From Oscillospiraceae bacterium (GTDB lineage Bacteria > Bacillota > Clostridia > Oscillospirales > Oscillospiraceae), in contig JAFSJE010000016.1 of the NCBI GenBank assembly GCA_017439425.1, forward strand, positions 1 to 45,320: a stretch of DNA of 45,320 nucleotides, in the 5' to 3' direction. The position numbers and the translations under genes were made by a program. Shown piece by piece: positions 7,577 to 16,471 of this stretch. How positions within the stretch are numbered: the stretch's first letter is position 1; each line of letters opens with the position of its first letter. The notes under the pieces were generated by a model, which did not search any database, had not been told where the DNA came from, and was given only the letters and a program-made list of their open reading frames with translations.

Positions 7577-9438
7577 TCAGTCAGCTCCCCGTACTTAAAG
7601 TGTTCCTTTGTGTATTTCTGAGCGTAGAGCAGGCGGTTGAGCTCCTCGCGCGCCTCACCCTCCGGCGAGCGCGTGAAAACGCCGCCGCAGCGCCAGATTC
7701 CGGTTGTGTTTATGATATCCACCGTGCCTCTGACCTCGCGCTCAAGCTGCATATATGCGCTGCCGCTGACACCGATCTCCTCAAAAACCCTTCCCATAAG
7801 GAAGCAGGCTGACATATCCCCGCCATCGCCCTTAAACGTGCCGGAGGAAACGCGCTTCGCAGCGGCGTTCGCCCAGACTATGTATGGGGTCGAGTAGTAG
7901 TTGAAAAAGCCCTCCTCGGTGCCGAGGTCGACGTTTATCCCGAGCTCGTTTATAACGCTGTTGCCGTCGCCCATCCACGGCATATGGTCGCCGTAGAACA
8001 CAACGACGACCGGTGCGCTCTCCTTGTCGAAGTAGTGGCAGAAGTCGTACATTCTCTGCGTTGTATCAGCGACTCCGGTGAGGTAGTTGTTGAGAATGTT
8101 GTAGCTCGAATCGCTCATGGAGCCGCGCTCGAGCATCGGCTCAGCGGGGCTTTCATTTTGATTATAGCCGCCGTGGTTCTGAAATGAGATTGAAAAGTTA
8201 AAATATGGCCTTGACTTATCGCGGTTTTCCCACAGCTCAAGTATGCGTGAGAAAAGACGCGCGTCGGACTTGTCCGTTTCGGGGCGCGAGTCGGAAAAGT
8301 AGTATCGCTCAAAGCCGAGCATTTTATTTATATCCACCCTGCTGTAAAACCAGTCGTCGTAGGGGTGGAAGCCCTCTGTCGCGTAGCCCTGACTGCGCAG
8401 GTACCACGCAAAGGAATCGGTATAGCTCTGAAACTCCTCGATATTCGGGTAGCCGGTCACAAAGCTGCGCTCGGAGATGTTGGTTCCGCCGCCGAAGGTG
8501 TTTGCGACGAAGCGCCCGGTGAGCGACTCCTGCTGAAGCGCGTGAAGCGGGGCATATACAGATTCCCTGACGTTCACGCCGCGCTCGCCGAGATCGGTAA
8601 ACGCCTCAAGCTGAACGGCGATGATGTTGACCTTTTTATCCCCGGGGATCGTCTCGTCGGCAAATCTGTCGAGCTCCGCCTTTGCAGCCGCCTCAGAGTA
8701 GCCCTGAAGCGAGCCGGCGGCAAATATCTTTGCCGAGTTCAGAAAAGGGTAAACAAAGCCCTTAGACACGAAGCGGTCAAGCTCCGCCCACTGATCATAG
8801 CTCGCGGAAGTATTGGTCGCGGCGCTGTAAACGCCTTCGGAAATGTAGACGGTGAAGAAGAGCGTAACGAGAATGGCAAGGCAGAGTATCGCGCCGAGAA
8901 GTCTTACCCACCACTTTTTGAGCCTTCCCCTTGCGAGGAATGCCGCGGCAAAGACGCCGAGAGCGAGGGCGCAGACGATAAACACCGCTCTTCCGGTAAT
9001 TTCGATTCTGTATCTGCCGAGTATTCCCGCCGCCTCGCCCGCGATTGCGATATCCGACGCGGTAAAGGGCTCGGTGCGCAGGCGGATCTTGTAGTAGTCA
9101 ATGAGGCTCAGCACCGTGACTATCCCGCCGCCTGCGAGAAATCCCGCCCAGAGTCTGCCGAAGGCGAAGTAGAACGCCCCGACGAGCAGCACCGGCGGCA
9201 CAAGGTTCAGAAGAAGGATGAGCGGAGAGCGAAGATAGCTCAGAAACATCTCCCAGCCGAGGTTATCGCGGTAAGCCGAGCAGACAAAAAGGCTCGCAAG
9301 CCCTATGCCTATGCCGAGGAGCAGGCATACCGCGCCGCAGAGTATATAGTGGGGTACGGCGTATTTTTTCCAATAGTTGTTGCCGTTGGATGCGCCGCGC
9401 CCCCGGTTATAGTATATCGTATCCCACAGAGAGCGCAT
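7573..9438 (-). CDS. LTA synthase-like membrane phosphotransferase (sulfatase fold)
   Basis: 621 residues. About five membrane segments (about 30-52, 72-95, 100-115, 150-168, 180-200) precede an extracytoplasmic alkaline-phosphatase/sulfatase domain. Family features visible are QLEAF (metal-binding Glu near 278), TFGGGTNISE (likely nucleophile Thr near 319), FYGDHMPW (metal site) and the NHGGYNQN region. Such enzymes move glycerol-phosphate or similar head groups onto wall polymers or glycans outside the cell. The exact polymer cannot be read from the sequence, and a glycan phosphotransferase is an alternative to a true LtaS. It starts one base after glyS ends, so it is co-transcribed with it. 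Confidence 0.88.
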   Translation of the reverse strand: MRSLWDTIYYNRGRGASNGNNYWKKYAVPHYILCGAVCLLLGIGIGLASLFVCSAYRDNLGWEMFLSYLRSPLILLLNLVPPVLLVGAFYFAFGRLWAGFLAGGGIVTVLSLIDYYKIRLRTEPFTASDIAIAGEAAGILGRYRIEITGRAVFIVCALALGVFAAAFLARGRLKKWWVRLLGAILCLAILVTLFFTVYISEGVYSAATNTSASYDQWAELDRFVSKGFVYPFLNSAKIFAAGSLQGYSEAAAKAELDRFADETIPGDKKVNIIAVQLEAFTDLGERGVNVRESVYAPLHALQQESLTGRFVANTFGGGTNISERSFVTGYPNIEEFQSYTDSFAWYLRSQGYATEGFHPYDDWFYSRVDINKMLGFERYYFSDSRPETDKSDARLFSRILELWENRDKSRPYFNFSISFQNHGGYNQNESPAEPMLERGSMSDSSYNILNNYLTGVADTTQRMYDFCHYFDKESAPVVVVFYGDHMPWMGDGNSVINELGINVDLGTEEGFFNYYSTPYIVWANAAAKRVSSGTFKGDGGDMSACFLMGRVFEEIGVSGSAYMQLEREVRGTVDIINTTGIWRCGGVFTRSPEGEAREELNRLLYAQKYTKEHFKYGELTE

Positions 9439-9439
9439 A

Positions 9440-10837
9440 TCAGAAGTTTACGCGCTCGGCGATGTAGCTCTTAAGCTCTGTTATGGGGATTCTGACCTGC
9501 TGCATGCTGTCGCGCTCGCGGACTGTTACGCAGCCGTCGTTCTCGGTGTCGAAATCGTAGGTCACGCAGAACGGAGTGCCGATCTCGTCCTCGCGGCGGT
9601 ATCTCTTGCCGATGGAGCCTGCGTCGTCGAAGTCCACCATGAAGTCCTTGGCAAGCTCATTACGAAGCTCCATGGCCTTGTCGGAGAGCTTCTTGGAGAG
9701 CGGAAGAACGGCGCACTTGAACGGCGCGAGGAAGGGGTGAAGGCGGAGAACCGTGCGGACGTCCTCCTTGCCGTTTGCATCCACCATATGCTCCTCATCA
9801 TAAGCCTCGCAGAGGAATGCGAGAGCAACGCGGTCGCAGCCGAGAGAGGGCTCGATAACGTAAGGAATGTAGTGTTCGTTTGCCTCCTGATCGTAGTAGG
9901 TGAGATCCTTGCCCGATGCCTCCTGATGGCGGCCGAGGTCATAATCGGTGCGGTCGGCAATTCCCCAGAGCTCGCCCCAGTCGGTGAACGGGAAGGCGTA
10001 CTCGATATCGGTCGTCGCCTTGGAGTAGAAGGCAAGCTCAGCCGCCTCGTGATCGCGGTAGCGGAGGTTCTCCTCCTTTATGCCGAGGGTCTTGAGCCAG
10101 TTTATGCAGAAATCTTTCCAGTAAGCGAACCACTCAAGGTCAGTGCCGGGCTTACAGAAGAATTCGCACTCCATCTGCTCAAACTCACGGGTACGGAAGG
10201 TGAAGTTGCCCGGGGTGATCTCGTTGCGGAACGCCTTACCTACCTGGCAGACGCCGAAGGGCAGCTTGCGGCGGGTGGTGCGCTGAACGTTGGCAAAGTT
10301 GAGGAATATGCCCTGCGCTGTCTCCGGACGGAGATAGACGGTGGAGCTGGAGTCCTCAGTTACGCCGATAGCGGTCTTGAACATGAGGTTGAACTTGCGG
10401 ATCGGGGTGAAATCGTGCTTGCCGCAGACGGGGCAGACGATCTTGTCGTTCTCTGCGATGAACTTGTCCATTTCGTCGAAGCTCATAGCGTCCACGTTGA
10501 CGTCGGGGAACTCATCGCCGATGAGCTTGTCGGCGCGGTGACGCGCCTTGCACGCCTTGCAGTCGAGCAGCGGATCGGAGAAGGACGCGACGTGACCGGT
10601 GGTGATCCACGTCTGGGGGTTCATTATGATGGCGACGTCGAGGCCCACGTTGTACTGGGATTCCTGAACGAATTTCTTGAGCCACGCCTTTTTGACGTTG
10701 TTTTTGAACTCAACGCCGAGGGGGCCGTAGTCCCATGAGTTGGCGAGACCGCCGTAGATCTCGCTGCCGGGGTAGATATAGCCTCTGGATTTGCAGAGGT
10801 TTACGATCATATCAAGTGTTTTTTCGGAGTTTTTCAT
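9440..10837 (-). CDS. glyQS: Glycyl-tRNA synthetase (single-chain class II type)
   Basis: A 465-residue class II synthetase of the homodimeric type that charges tRNA-Gly; complete. Visible are [23 protein letters not shown] at the N-terminus, a Cys-pair insertion (CKACKARH and CPVCGKHDF), the motif 2 region around [24 protein letters not shown], and the C-terminal anticodon-binding domain. It heads an operon with the LTA-synthase-like gene and a small membrane protein. The leader is short, and I found no T-box sequence, although many Clostridia regulate this gene that way. Confidence 0.97.
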   Translation of the reverse strand: MKNSEKTLDMIVNLCKSRGYIYPGSEIYGGLANSWDYGPLGVEFKNNVKKAWLKKFVQESQYNVGLDVAIIMNPQTWITTGHVASFSDPLLDCKACKARHRADKLIGDEFPDVNVDAMSFDEMDKFIAENDKIVCPVCGKHDFTPIRKFNLMFKTAIGVTEDSSSTVYLRPETAQGIFLNFANVQRTTRRKLPFGVCQVGKAFRNEITPGNFTFRTREFEQMECEFFCKPGTDLEWFAYWKDFCINWLKTLGIKEENLRYRDHEAAELAFYSKATTDIEYAFPFTDWGELWGIADRTDYDLGRHQEASGKDLTYYDQEANEHYIPYVIEPSLGCDRVALAFLCEAYDEEHMVDANGKEDVRTVLRLHPFLAPFKCAVLPLSKKLSDKAMELRNELAKDFMVDFDDAGSIGKRYRREDEIGTPFCVTYDFDTENDGCVTVRERDSMQQVRIPITELKSYIAERVNF

Positions 10838-10892
10838 TATTTTTTACCTTTCCCGCGACCGGCTGCCGCGTAAAATAATTTTTTGCCGAATT

Positions 10893-10921
10893 ATTATATA
10901 CGATACGCGATTTTTTTGCAA
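10893..10921 (-). promoter_or_regulatory. Sigma-A promoter for the glyQS operon
   Basis: On the minus strand TTGCAA and TATAAT with a 17-base spacer, giving a leader of about 45-50 bases before the glyQS ATG. Confidence 0.8.
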
Positions 10922-10938
10922 GAGTTTTATACCTCTCA

Positions 10939-10970
10939 TAAAAAAACGGGCGGGTCCTGTGACACGCCCG
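10939..10970 (-). terminator. Intrinsic terminator after mscS
   Basis: A CGGGCG / CGCCCG stem with a 12-base loop, followed on the minus strand by seven T residues, just past the mscS stop. Confidence 0.85.
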
Positions 10971-10975
10971 GATGT

Positions 10976-11785
10976 TCATTTGTCCAGATGTACGTTCAGA
11001 TGGTCGTAGGTCATGGTGACGCCCTCTTCCTTGAACGCGTAGAATATGCGCTCGGTGAGCGCGTACTTTGTCGCAAGGAAGTTTTTATTCTCGCACCACG
11101 CAAAGAGCATATAGCCGATGGACGAGTTGCCGTAGCCCGTGACGTAAGCGACCGGCTCTCTGTCCTCGAGGACGTTTTCCGTCGTTCTCGCCGCCATCTT
11201 GAGGGTATCGAGCACCTTTTCCGGCTCATCGTCATAGCTGGCTGTGACCTCGATCTCGAGCCTTCTTACAGGCATATCGGAGTAGTTTACTACCTTCGCC
11301 GCGGTGACGCTGCTGTTCGGCAGATATACCGCCGCGCCGCCCGGAGTCTCAAGAACGGTGTGGAAAAGCGTTATCTTGCGGACTGTGCCGGCGATGCCGT
11401 CAGTCTCGATGTACTCCCCGACCTCGACGGGCTTCGTTATGAGTATCGTCATCCCCGCGAACACGTTAGCGAGGGTGTTCTGCAGGGAGAGCGAGAGCGC
11501 CACGCCGACGACTGAGACCGCCGCAACAAGGCTCGTTACCGGGATTCCGAGCCGCTCCGCCGCGATAATGACGATAAATGTCCACAAAACGATGTTTACA
11601 GCGCTCTTTATAAAGCTCTTTACTGACGGCGCGATGTGCGGCGACTTATCGAGAACGCGCACAACTATGCGCTTAATTATGTGCTTGAGGATATAGCCTA
11701 TGACGATTATTATCAGCACGCCCAGCACGTCGCCGAGGGTTATCGAGCCGATTATCTCGCTGTTTATGAATTGATTGTAATCCAT
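10976..11785 (-). CDS. mscS: Small-conductance mechanosensitive channel (MscS family)
   Basis: A 269-residue inner-membrane channel that opens under membrane tension to release solutes on osmotic downshift. Three membrane helices are visible (about 15-38, 60-80, 88-115). The third is pore-lining, rich in small residues and ends in SLSLQNTLANVFAGM. The cytoplasmic beta and alpha/beta vestibule domains follow (KPVEVGEYIETDGIAGTV, VYLPNSSV). Length fits the minimal MscS type. Its ATG shares a base with the metA stop (TAATG), so it is translationally coupled to metA. Confidence 0.95.
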   Translation of the reverse strand: MDYNQFINSEIIGSITLGDVLGVLIIIVIGYILKHIIKRIVVRVLDKSPHIAPSVKSFIKSAVNIVLWTFIVIIAAERLGIPVTSLVAAVSVVGVALSLSLQNTLANVFAGMTILITKPVEVGEYIETDGIAGTVRKITLFHTVLETPGGAAVYLPNSSVTAAKVVNYSDMPVRRLEIEVTASYDDEPEKVLDTLKMAARTTENVLEDREPVAYVTGYGNSSIGYMLFAWCENKNFLATKYALTERIFYAFKEEGVTMTYDHLNVHLDK

Positions 11786-12702
11786 TATGAAATCTCCCTT
11801 ATATCATAAGGCGTCGCCTGATATACAAAGTAGTTGAGCCAGTTTGAATAGAGCAGATTGGCGTGGCTGCGCCAGGTCACGATCGGCTCCTTTGTCGGGT
11901 CATCATCCGGGAAGTAGTTTTTCGGAACGTCGATTGGCAGTCCGAGGCTTTTATCCCTCAGATACTCGTTTTTGAGCGTGTCCGGGTCATACTCGGAGTG
12001 ACCGGTGACGAAAACCTGCCTGCCGCCCTCGGTAAAGAGCGCGTAGATGCCGGCTTCCTCGCTGGAGGCGAGGATCCTCAGCTCCGGGTGCTTCATAACG
12101 TCCTCGCGGCGAATGGTCGTATGGCGCGAGTGCGGCGCGTAGAAAACATCGTCGAAGCCGCGAAGAAGGATCGGATTTTTGTACTCAACCCTGTGCGGAA
12201 AAACGCCGAAAATCTTTTTCTCCGTCGGGTATTTCGGTATGCCGTAATGGTAGTAAAGCCCCGCCTGCGCGCCCCAGCAGATGTGGAACGTAGACTGGAC
12301 GTGGGTTTTCGTCCACTCCATTATCTCCGTGAGCTCGTCCCAGTACTCGACCTCCTCGAACGCCATGTGCTCAACCGGCGCGCCTGTGATTATGAAGCCG
12401 TCGAAGGTCTCGCTTCGCACATCGTCAAAGGTCTTGTAGAAGGCGAGCATATGCTCCTCGGAGGTGTGGGTAGCCTTGTGGGTCTTCGTCTGGAGAAGCG
12501 TAAGCTCCACCTGCAGCGGCGTATTGCCGAGAAGGCGCGTGAGCTGCGTTTCGGTGACGATTTTCGTCGGCATAAGGTTCAGAATCGCGATTTTGAGGGC
12601 GCGGATATCCTGGGTTCTCGCCCGCTCCTCTGTCATTACGAATATATTTTCATGGCGCAGGGTCTGCGCTGCGGGCAGCCCCTCCGGTATCTTGATTGGC
12701 AT
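11785..12702 (-). CDS. metA: Homoserine O-acetyltransferase, MetA family
   Basis: 305 residues. Acylates L-homoserine in methionine biosynthesis; cytoplasmic. The glutamine-amidotransferase-like fold shows HICWGAQAG with the nucleophile at Cys142, and VTGHSEYD with the catalytic His (about 236) and Glu (about 238). Residue 111 is Glu (in GAPVEHM). In characterised members Glu here marks acetyl-CoA use and Gly marks succinyl-CoA, so acetyltransferase is the better call despite the family name. It lies about 20 bases after rqcP and overlaps mscS by one base. No SAM or T-box riboswitch is visible in the short upstream region. Confidence 0.95.
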   Translation of the reverse strand: MPIKIPEGLPAAQTLRHENIFVMTEERARTQDIRALKIAILNLMPTKIVTETQLTRLLGNTPLQVELTLLQTKTHKATHTSEEHMLAFYKTFDDVRSETFDGFIITGAPVEHMAFEEVEYWDELTEIMEWTKTHVQSTFHICWGAQAGLYYHYGIPKYPTEKKIFGVFPHRVEYKNPILLRGFDDVFYAPHSRHTTIRREDVMKHPELRILASSEEAGIYALFTEGGRQVFVTGHSEYDPDTLKNEYLRDKSLGLPIDVPKNYFPDDDPTKEPIVTWRSHANLLYSNWLNYFVYQATPYDIREIS

Positions 12703-12721
12703 CGAATATCACCTCGGATTA

Positions 12722-12961
12722 TCAGATTTCGCGGTACATTCCTCCGGCGTCGTCCTTGCGGACTGTCTCCTGAACAGATAGCACCTCGACCTCGGTTTTG
12801 TGCTGACCGAAGGAGAGCACCAGTCTGTCTCCGACCTTGACGTCGGTGGAGGGCTTTGCCACCTTGCCGTTTACGGTTATATGGCCTCCGTCCGCCGCCT
12901 CAGCCGCGACGGTGCGGCGTTTGATGAGCCGCGAGACCTTGAGATATTTGTCAAGTCGCAT
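12722..12961 (-). CDS. rqcP: S4-domain RNA-binding protein RqcP (YabO)
   Basis: 79 residues, nearly all one S4 domain: MRLDKYLKVSRLIKRRTVA at the start, HITVNGKVAKPSTDVKVGD in the middle. Closely resembles B. subtilis YabO/RqcP, which works with RqcH on stalled 50S subunits to add poly-alanine tails in ribosome quality control. The strong similarity over the full length and the RLIKRRT motif separate it from Hsp15. It is the first gene of an operon with metA and mscS, an unusual pairing that may only reflect shared transcription. Confidence 0.92.
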   Translation of the reverse strand: MRLDKYLKVSRLIKRRTVAAEAADGGHITVNGKVAKPSTDVKVGDRLVLSFGQHKTEVEVLSVQETVRKDDAGGMYREI

Positions 12962-12982
12962 TTAATTCACCTCTGAAAGGAT

Positions 12983-13011
12983 ATTGTATCACGCTTTCGC
13001 ATTCGAGGCAA
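12983..13011 (-). promoter_or_regulatory. Sigma-A promoter for rqcP-metA-mscS
   Basis: On the minus strand TTGCCT and TACAAT are 17 bases apart, about 22 bases upstream of the rqcP start. Confidence 0.75.
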
Positions 13012-13013
13012 GG

Positions 13014-13047
13014 AAAAAGTAATCGGGGAGGTATTTCCCTCCCCGAT
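13014..13047 (-). terminator. Terminator after ccsA
   Basis: An ATCGGGGAGG / CCTCCCCGAT stem with a short loop. On the minus strand it is followed by TACTTTTT. It closes the cytochrome c maturation genes. Confidence 0.8.
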
Positions 13048-13050
13048 AAT

Positions 13051-13866
13051 TTATTTATAGCTGTGCAAGCCAGGTAAAAGCGTATTCACGCCGACGTAGG
13101 TGAACATCACGCAGATGAAGCCGGCAACCGCAAATATCGCCGCGCTTCTGCCCTGCCAGCCGCGGCGGATGCGCAGGTGCAGGTAGATTGCATAGGTTAT
13201 CCACGTCACGAGCGACCACGTCTCCTTGGGGTCCCAGCTCCAGTAGCTGCCCCACGCGCGCTCAGCCCAGATGGCTCCGGTCACGATGGTGAACGTGAGA
13301 AACAGTATTCCGAGCGCACAGGAGCGGTAGCTTATCATATCGAGCTTCTCTCTGTCTGGGATATGGCTGTCAAGAAAGCCCTGCGCGCGCATCTTATCAC
13401 GGAGCAGAAAGATTATCGAAATAACAAACGACACGCCGAAGGCGCCGTAGGCGATTATCGCGGTGGAAACGTGAAAGCCGAGCCAGCCCGATTGCAGCGC
13501 CGGCATAAGCTCCTTTACGTCCTTGCTCTGCATCGCAGCGTAGCCGATGATGAGAAATATCACCGGTGCGGCAAAGGCGCCGAGAATGCGGAACCTGAAG
13601 CGGAAGATGAAAATAAGGCTCACAAGGCACAGACCCCACGCGAAGCTCGTCGCAAACTCGTACTGATTCGTGAGCGGAAGCCTGCCCGCGCCGATTCCGC
13701 GGCACACAAGCGCCGCAGTGTGCAGTACAAAGCCCGCGCACTGTATCGCCACGGCGAGAGTCGAAATCTTATCGTTCTTTACGGCAACGAACAGGAAATA
13801 TGCTATCATCGCGCCGAAATAGCAGATCATGGCGGCGGTGAAGAGGAAGTTTTCAGCTTGCAGCAT
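13051..13866 (-). CDS. ccsA: Cytochrome c biogenesis protein CcsA/ResC (system II)
   Basis: A 271-residue polytopic membrane protein with about eight hydrophobic helices. The haem-handling WWD-type motif is present as WGSYWSWDPKETW (about 205-217). With ResB it exports haem and attaches it to CXXCH motifs of apocytochromes outside the membrane. It overlaps resB by 14 bases. Its obvious local substrate is the pentahaem nitrite reductase encoded upstream. The length is at the short end for the family but complete. Confidence 0.95.
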   Translation of the reverse strand: MLQAENFLFTAAMICYFGAMIAYFLFVAVKNDKISTLAVAIQCAGFVLHTAALVCRGIGAGRLPLTNQYEFATSFAWGLCLVSLIFIFRFRFRILGAFAAPVIFLIIGYAAMQSKDVKELMPALQSGWLGFHVSTAIIAYGAFGVSFVISIIFLLRDKMRAQGFLDSHIPDREKLDMISYRSCALGILFLTFTIVTGAIWAERAWGSYWSWDPKETWSLVTWITYAIYLHLRIRRGWQGRSAAIFAVAGFICVMFTYVGVNTLLPGLHSYK

Positions 13867-15109
13867 CGTTTTTTTCTCCTTGATTGATTGCTCTCAAAAA
13901 TGCGTCGGTAAAGAGAACTCCGCCCTTGCGGCACTCGCCGAAGAGTGTCCAGCTTTCGCCGTTCTTCACAGCCCAGACGCGTTTGGGCTGAAGGTAGAAG
14001 GCGAGGAACAGCCCGAGGGTCACGACAAGTCCGCCGAGAAGCGCGAGCGGCGTAAACGGGTCGCGCTTGACCGCGATGAGCGTGTAGCTCTGCGGCTCTG
14101 TGAAGCGCACCTCATACTCGTCGATGGTCAGCGGCTCATCGCCGTAGAGTATGTTCATGCCCAGTATCTCGCCCATGTAATATACCTGATAGAGATATGC
14201 GGGATTGTTGAGATTGCCCGAGGCCGTGGCGGGTCTGCCGCCGGACGAGGTGTAGTCGGGATAGAACGCGGTGAGGCTCACGATAAGCTCCGGCTTGTCC
14301 GCGATGGGGATATACTCGCCCGCGCAGAGAACCTCGCTTTGAAGCGGCTCGCCGTCCTTTGTGATATTCACTCTCGCCGCCCAGCCGGTGGAGTTCTGAT
14401 AGAACCTCATTCCGAAGAGGTCGGCGGGGTTATTTACACTTATCGTCGCGCTCCGGCATTCGCCGTTTTCCGGATTGCAGACCGTTATATCCGCGACGTA
14501 CTGTTCAACTGTGTCGTCCTCTCTGAGCAGAACCTGAAAATCGTCGATAGTGAGGTTGAGCCCGGTATCGCCCAGCGCGCGCGTCTGTCCTGCAACGCCG
14601 TAGGCGGTAAACTCCTGCTTGAAGCTCTGACCGAGGCCGAAGCCGATTATAAGGAGCAGTATTCCGAGGTGGCACACCCAGGCGCCCCACAGTCCGGCGC
14701 GGTTTTTCGACGATATGAGCCGCCCGTCGTCCAGCTTCCGCGGAGATGGCATTCCGAGGCGCTTCATCGCGCCCTCAGGGTCGTCCGTTTCACCGGAAAC
14801 CGTGCTGAAATCGGGTATCTCAGCGGCGCTTTTCGTGCGCTCGATGAGCTCCGGAAGTCTTATAAGATTGCAGAACGTGAGATTGAAGCAGAGAAAGCCG
14901 TTTATCAGAATGAACCACCAGCTGTGAAACGCGTCGTTGAGGCTGAGCGCAATGATCAGCGCGCCGACCTGTTCACCGTATTCAGAAGCGTAGTATTCGT
15001 AGCTCTTCCCCTGCTGAATGAAGCTGCCAAGACTGCACGCCGCCGCCAGGACAATGAGCAGTATTATCGCAAACTTCATCGAGGAAAGGAATTTCCAGAC
15101 TTTTTTCAT
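13853..15109 (-). CDS. resB: Cytochrome c biogenesis protein ResB/Ccs1 (system II)
   Basis: 418 residues. Membrane helices near 10-28, 55-78 and 140-160 and a last one near 368-388 flank a large extracytoplasmic domain, as in ResB/Ccs1. It starts WKFLSSMKFAIILLIVLAAACSLGS, the usual N-terminal helix. The protein chaperones apocytochromes and, with CcsA, forms the haem ligation complex. The gene follows nrfA by about 55 bases, with a terminator between. No promoter is visible in that gap, so expression may depend on read-through from the rnf-nrfA operon. The start has a GAGGT site 8 bases upstream. Confidence 0.94.
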   Translation of the reverse strand: MKKVWKFLSSMKFAIILLIVLAAACSLGSFIQQGKSYEYYASEYGEQVGALIIALSLNDAFHSWWFILINGFLCFNLTFCNLIRLPELIERTKSAAEIPDFSTVSGETDDPEGAMKRLGMPSPRKLDDGRLISSKNRAGLWGAWVCHLGILLLIIGFGLGQSFKQEFTAYGVAGQTRALGDTGLNLTIDDFQVLLREDDTVEQYVADITVCNPENGECRSATISVNNPADLFGMRFYQNSTGWAARVNITKDGEPLQSEVLCAGEYIPIADKPELIVSLTAFYPDYTSSGGRPATASGNLNNPAYLYQVYYMGEILGMNILYGDEPLTIDEYEVRFTEPQSYTLIAVKRDPFTPLALLGGLVVTLGLFLAFYLQPKRVWAVKNGESWTLFGECRKGGVLFTDAFLRAINQGEKNDAAS

Positions 15110-15122
15110 AGGTTTTTACCTC

Positions 15123-15152
15123 AAAAAAGTACGGCAGTTCTGACTGCCGTAC
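15123..15152 (-). terminator. Intrinsic terminator/attenuator between nrfA and resB
   Basis: A perfect GTACGGCAG / CTGCCGTAC stem with a 6-base loop, followed on the minus strand by TTTTTT. It sits between nrfA and resB, within what would otherwise be one operon. Confidence 0.88.
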
Positions 15153-15163
15153 CTTTTCAGTTT

Positions 15164-16471
15164 TTATTGTGCAAGAAGCTCCATGCCCTCCTTGACGAGC
15201 TCCTCGGCTCTGTCAAGGCAGCTGAACGCGAGGTCTGAGTTGTGAGCGCCCTCGCTGTTCTCAACGTAGCAGAAGTCGAAGTACCACTGCGCCTCGCGGT
15301 GGATGGCGCGGAGAGCGTCGAGCTCCTCCTCTGTCTTTGTTCCGGCGGCGACAGCCTCGGCAAGCGCGGTCTTGAAATCGGAAAGCTCGTTTCCGACCTC
15401 GGTCTCGCGGTTCTTTACGCGATCCTGAAGTCTGCGCACCATGTTGACCACATCTGTACCCTCGTGGCAGGTGGCGCAGTTCGAGAGAAGCGTCTCGTTT
15501 TCAAGCGGAGAGACAAGCTCGTGGCTGTGGTAGACCGTTCCGTCGTCCTCCATGACGAGCGCCATGTGGCAGTCGGCGCAGTTGAGAAGCTTACCGTGCT
15601 TGCCGGAGAGGAAGGTCTCCATCTCGGGGTGCTGAGCCTTGAGAAGTCTTGTTCCGGTGGATGGCTGAGTCCAGTCGGCAAAGCCCACTGTGCCGTCCGG
15701 CAGAACCATATTGGTATAGTAGTTGTATATCGCCTCCGGCGTCATCTCGGAAACGGAGTGATATGGCATCATCGTCTCGGAGTGGGATGGTGTGAAGTAA
15801 TACTCAATGTGGCACTGTCCGCAGGAGAGCGTTGCGGGGTCGATCTTCGCGGCGTTCGAGCCGAGCGCCTCATTCACATAGCTGTGGGTGATGGTGATCT
15901 GACCGGCATTGCCCGCGTCGTTGCCGTGGCAGGTGTAGCAGGAGACGTTCTCCTCCATCATCGCCTCAACCTCTTCAAAGGGCATCGAATAGACCTCTAC
16001 GCCGAGATCGTTCACGAGCTTTGCGAAGTTCGGGGTCTTGCAGGTGAGGCAGTTTGCCTTCGCGTGGGGTCGGAGAGTCTTATGCACGTCCTCAAGGGTG
16101 TACTCATGGCCTCTTGCCGAGCCGTAATCCTTCGCAAAGCCGTAGCCCTCGTAAATATTGACGAGGTACGGATCCTCCTCAAGATAGCTTGTTACATAGC
16201 TGTTTTTGGAGTTTGCACCCATGGTGGCAACGATGTAGGGATACTCCTTCTCCCAGTCGGAGGCGTTTACGGTGCCGTCCTTGCTCGTCGCTACCGGCGC
16301 GGCGACGTTTTTATATGTAACGTCCTCGCGCGTGAGCGGGCCGAGAGCGCCTCTGTTCAGGATATGGTACATCATATCCCCGCCGCCGAGCACGCCGCCC
16401 ACGAAAACTACGGCGACTATAACGGCGACCGCTGCGCATACGCCCTTTATTACTTTGGTTTTATTTTCCAT
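15164..16471 (-). CDS. nrfA: Pentahaem cytochrome c nitrite reductase (ammonia-forming)
   Basis: 435 residues. Reduces nitrite to ammonium with six electrons on the outer face of the membrane. An N-terminal membrane helix (about 8-30) is retained as an anchor or uncleaved signal. Five haem motifs occur in canonical order: CLTCK (141, the lysine-ligated catalytic haem), CYTCH (178), CGQCH (217), CADCH (298) and CATCH (332). Active-site landmarks are GSARGHEY (Arg about 120), HIEYYF (Tyr about 224) and KAQHPE (His 281). An in-frame extension of 17 codons exists, but the ATG at 16471 shares a base with the rnfB stop and has AGAGGT upstream. No nrfH lies in the window, so the electron donor is not the usual one by context. 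Confidence 0.96.
   Translation of the reverse strand: MENKTKVIKGVCAAVAVIVAVVFVGGVLGGGDMMYHILNRGALGPLTREDVTYKNVAAPVATSKDGTVNASDWEKEYPYIVATMGANSKNSYVTSYLEEDPYLVNIYEGYGFAKDYGSARGHEYTLEDVHKTLRPHAKANCLTCKTPNFAKLVNDLGVEVYSMPFEEVEAMMEENVSCYTCHGNDAGNAGQITITHSYVNEALGSNAAKIDPATLSCGQCHIEYYFTPSHSETMMPYHSVSEMTPEAIYNYYTNMVLPDGTVGFADWTQPSTGTRLLKAQHPEMETFLSGKHGKLLNCADCHMALVMEDDGTVYHSHELVSPLENETLLSNCATCHEGTDVVNMVRRLQDRVKNRETEVGNELSDFKTALAEAVAAGTKTEEELDALRAIHREAQWYFDFCYVENSEGAHNSDLAFSCLDRAEELVKEGMELLAQ

Noticed and set aside
10838-10975. T-box riboswitch before the glycyl-tRNA synthetase gene
   Set aside because: The leader is too short, and I find no T-box core sequence on the minus strand.
12962-13013. SAM or methionine riboswitch for metA
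   Set aside because: metA is second in its operon, and the region upstream of rqcP is only a short promoter with no riboswitch-like structure.
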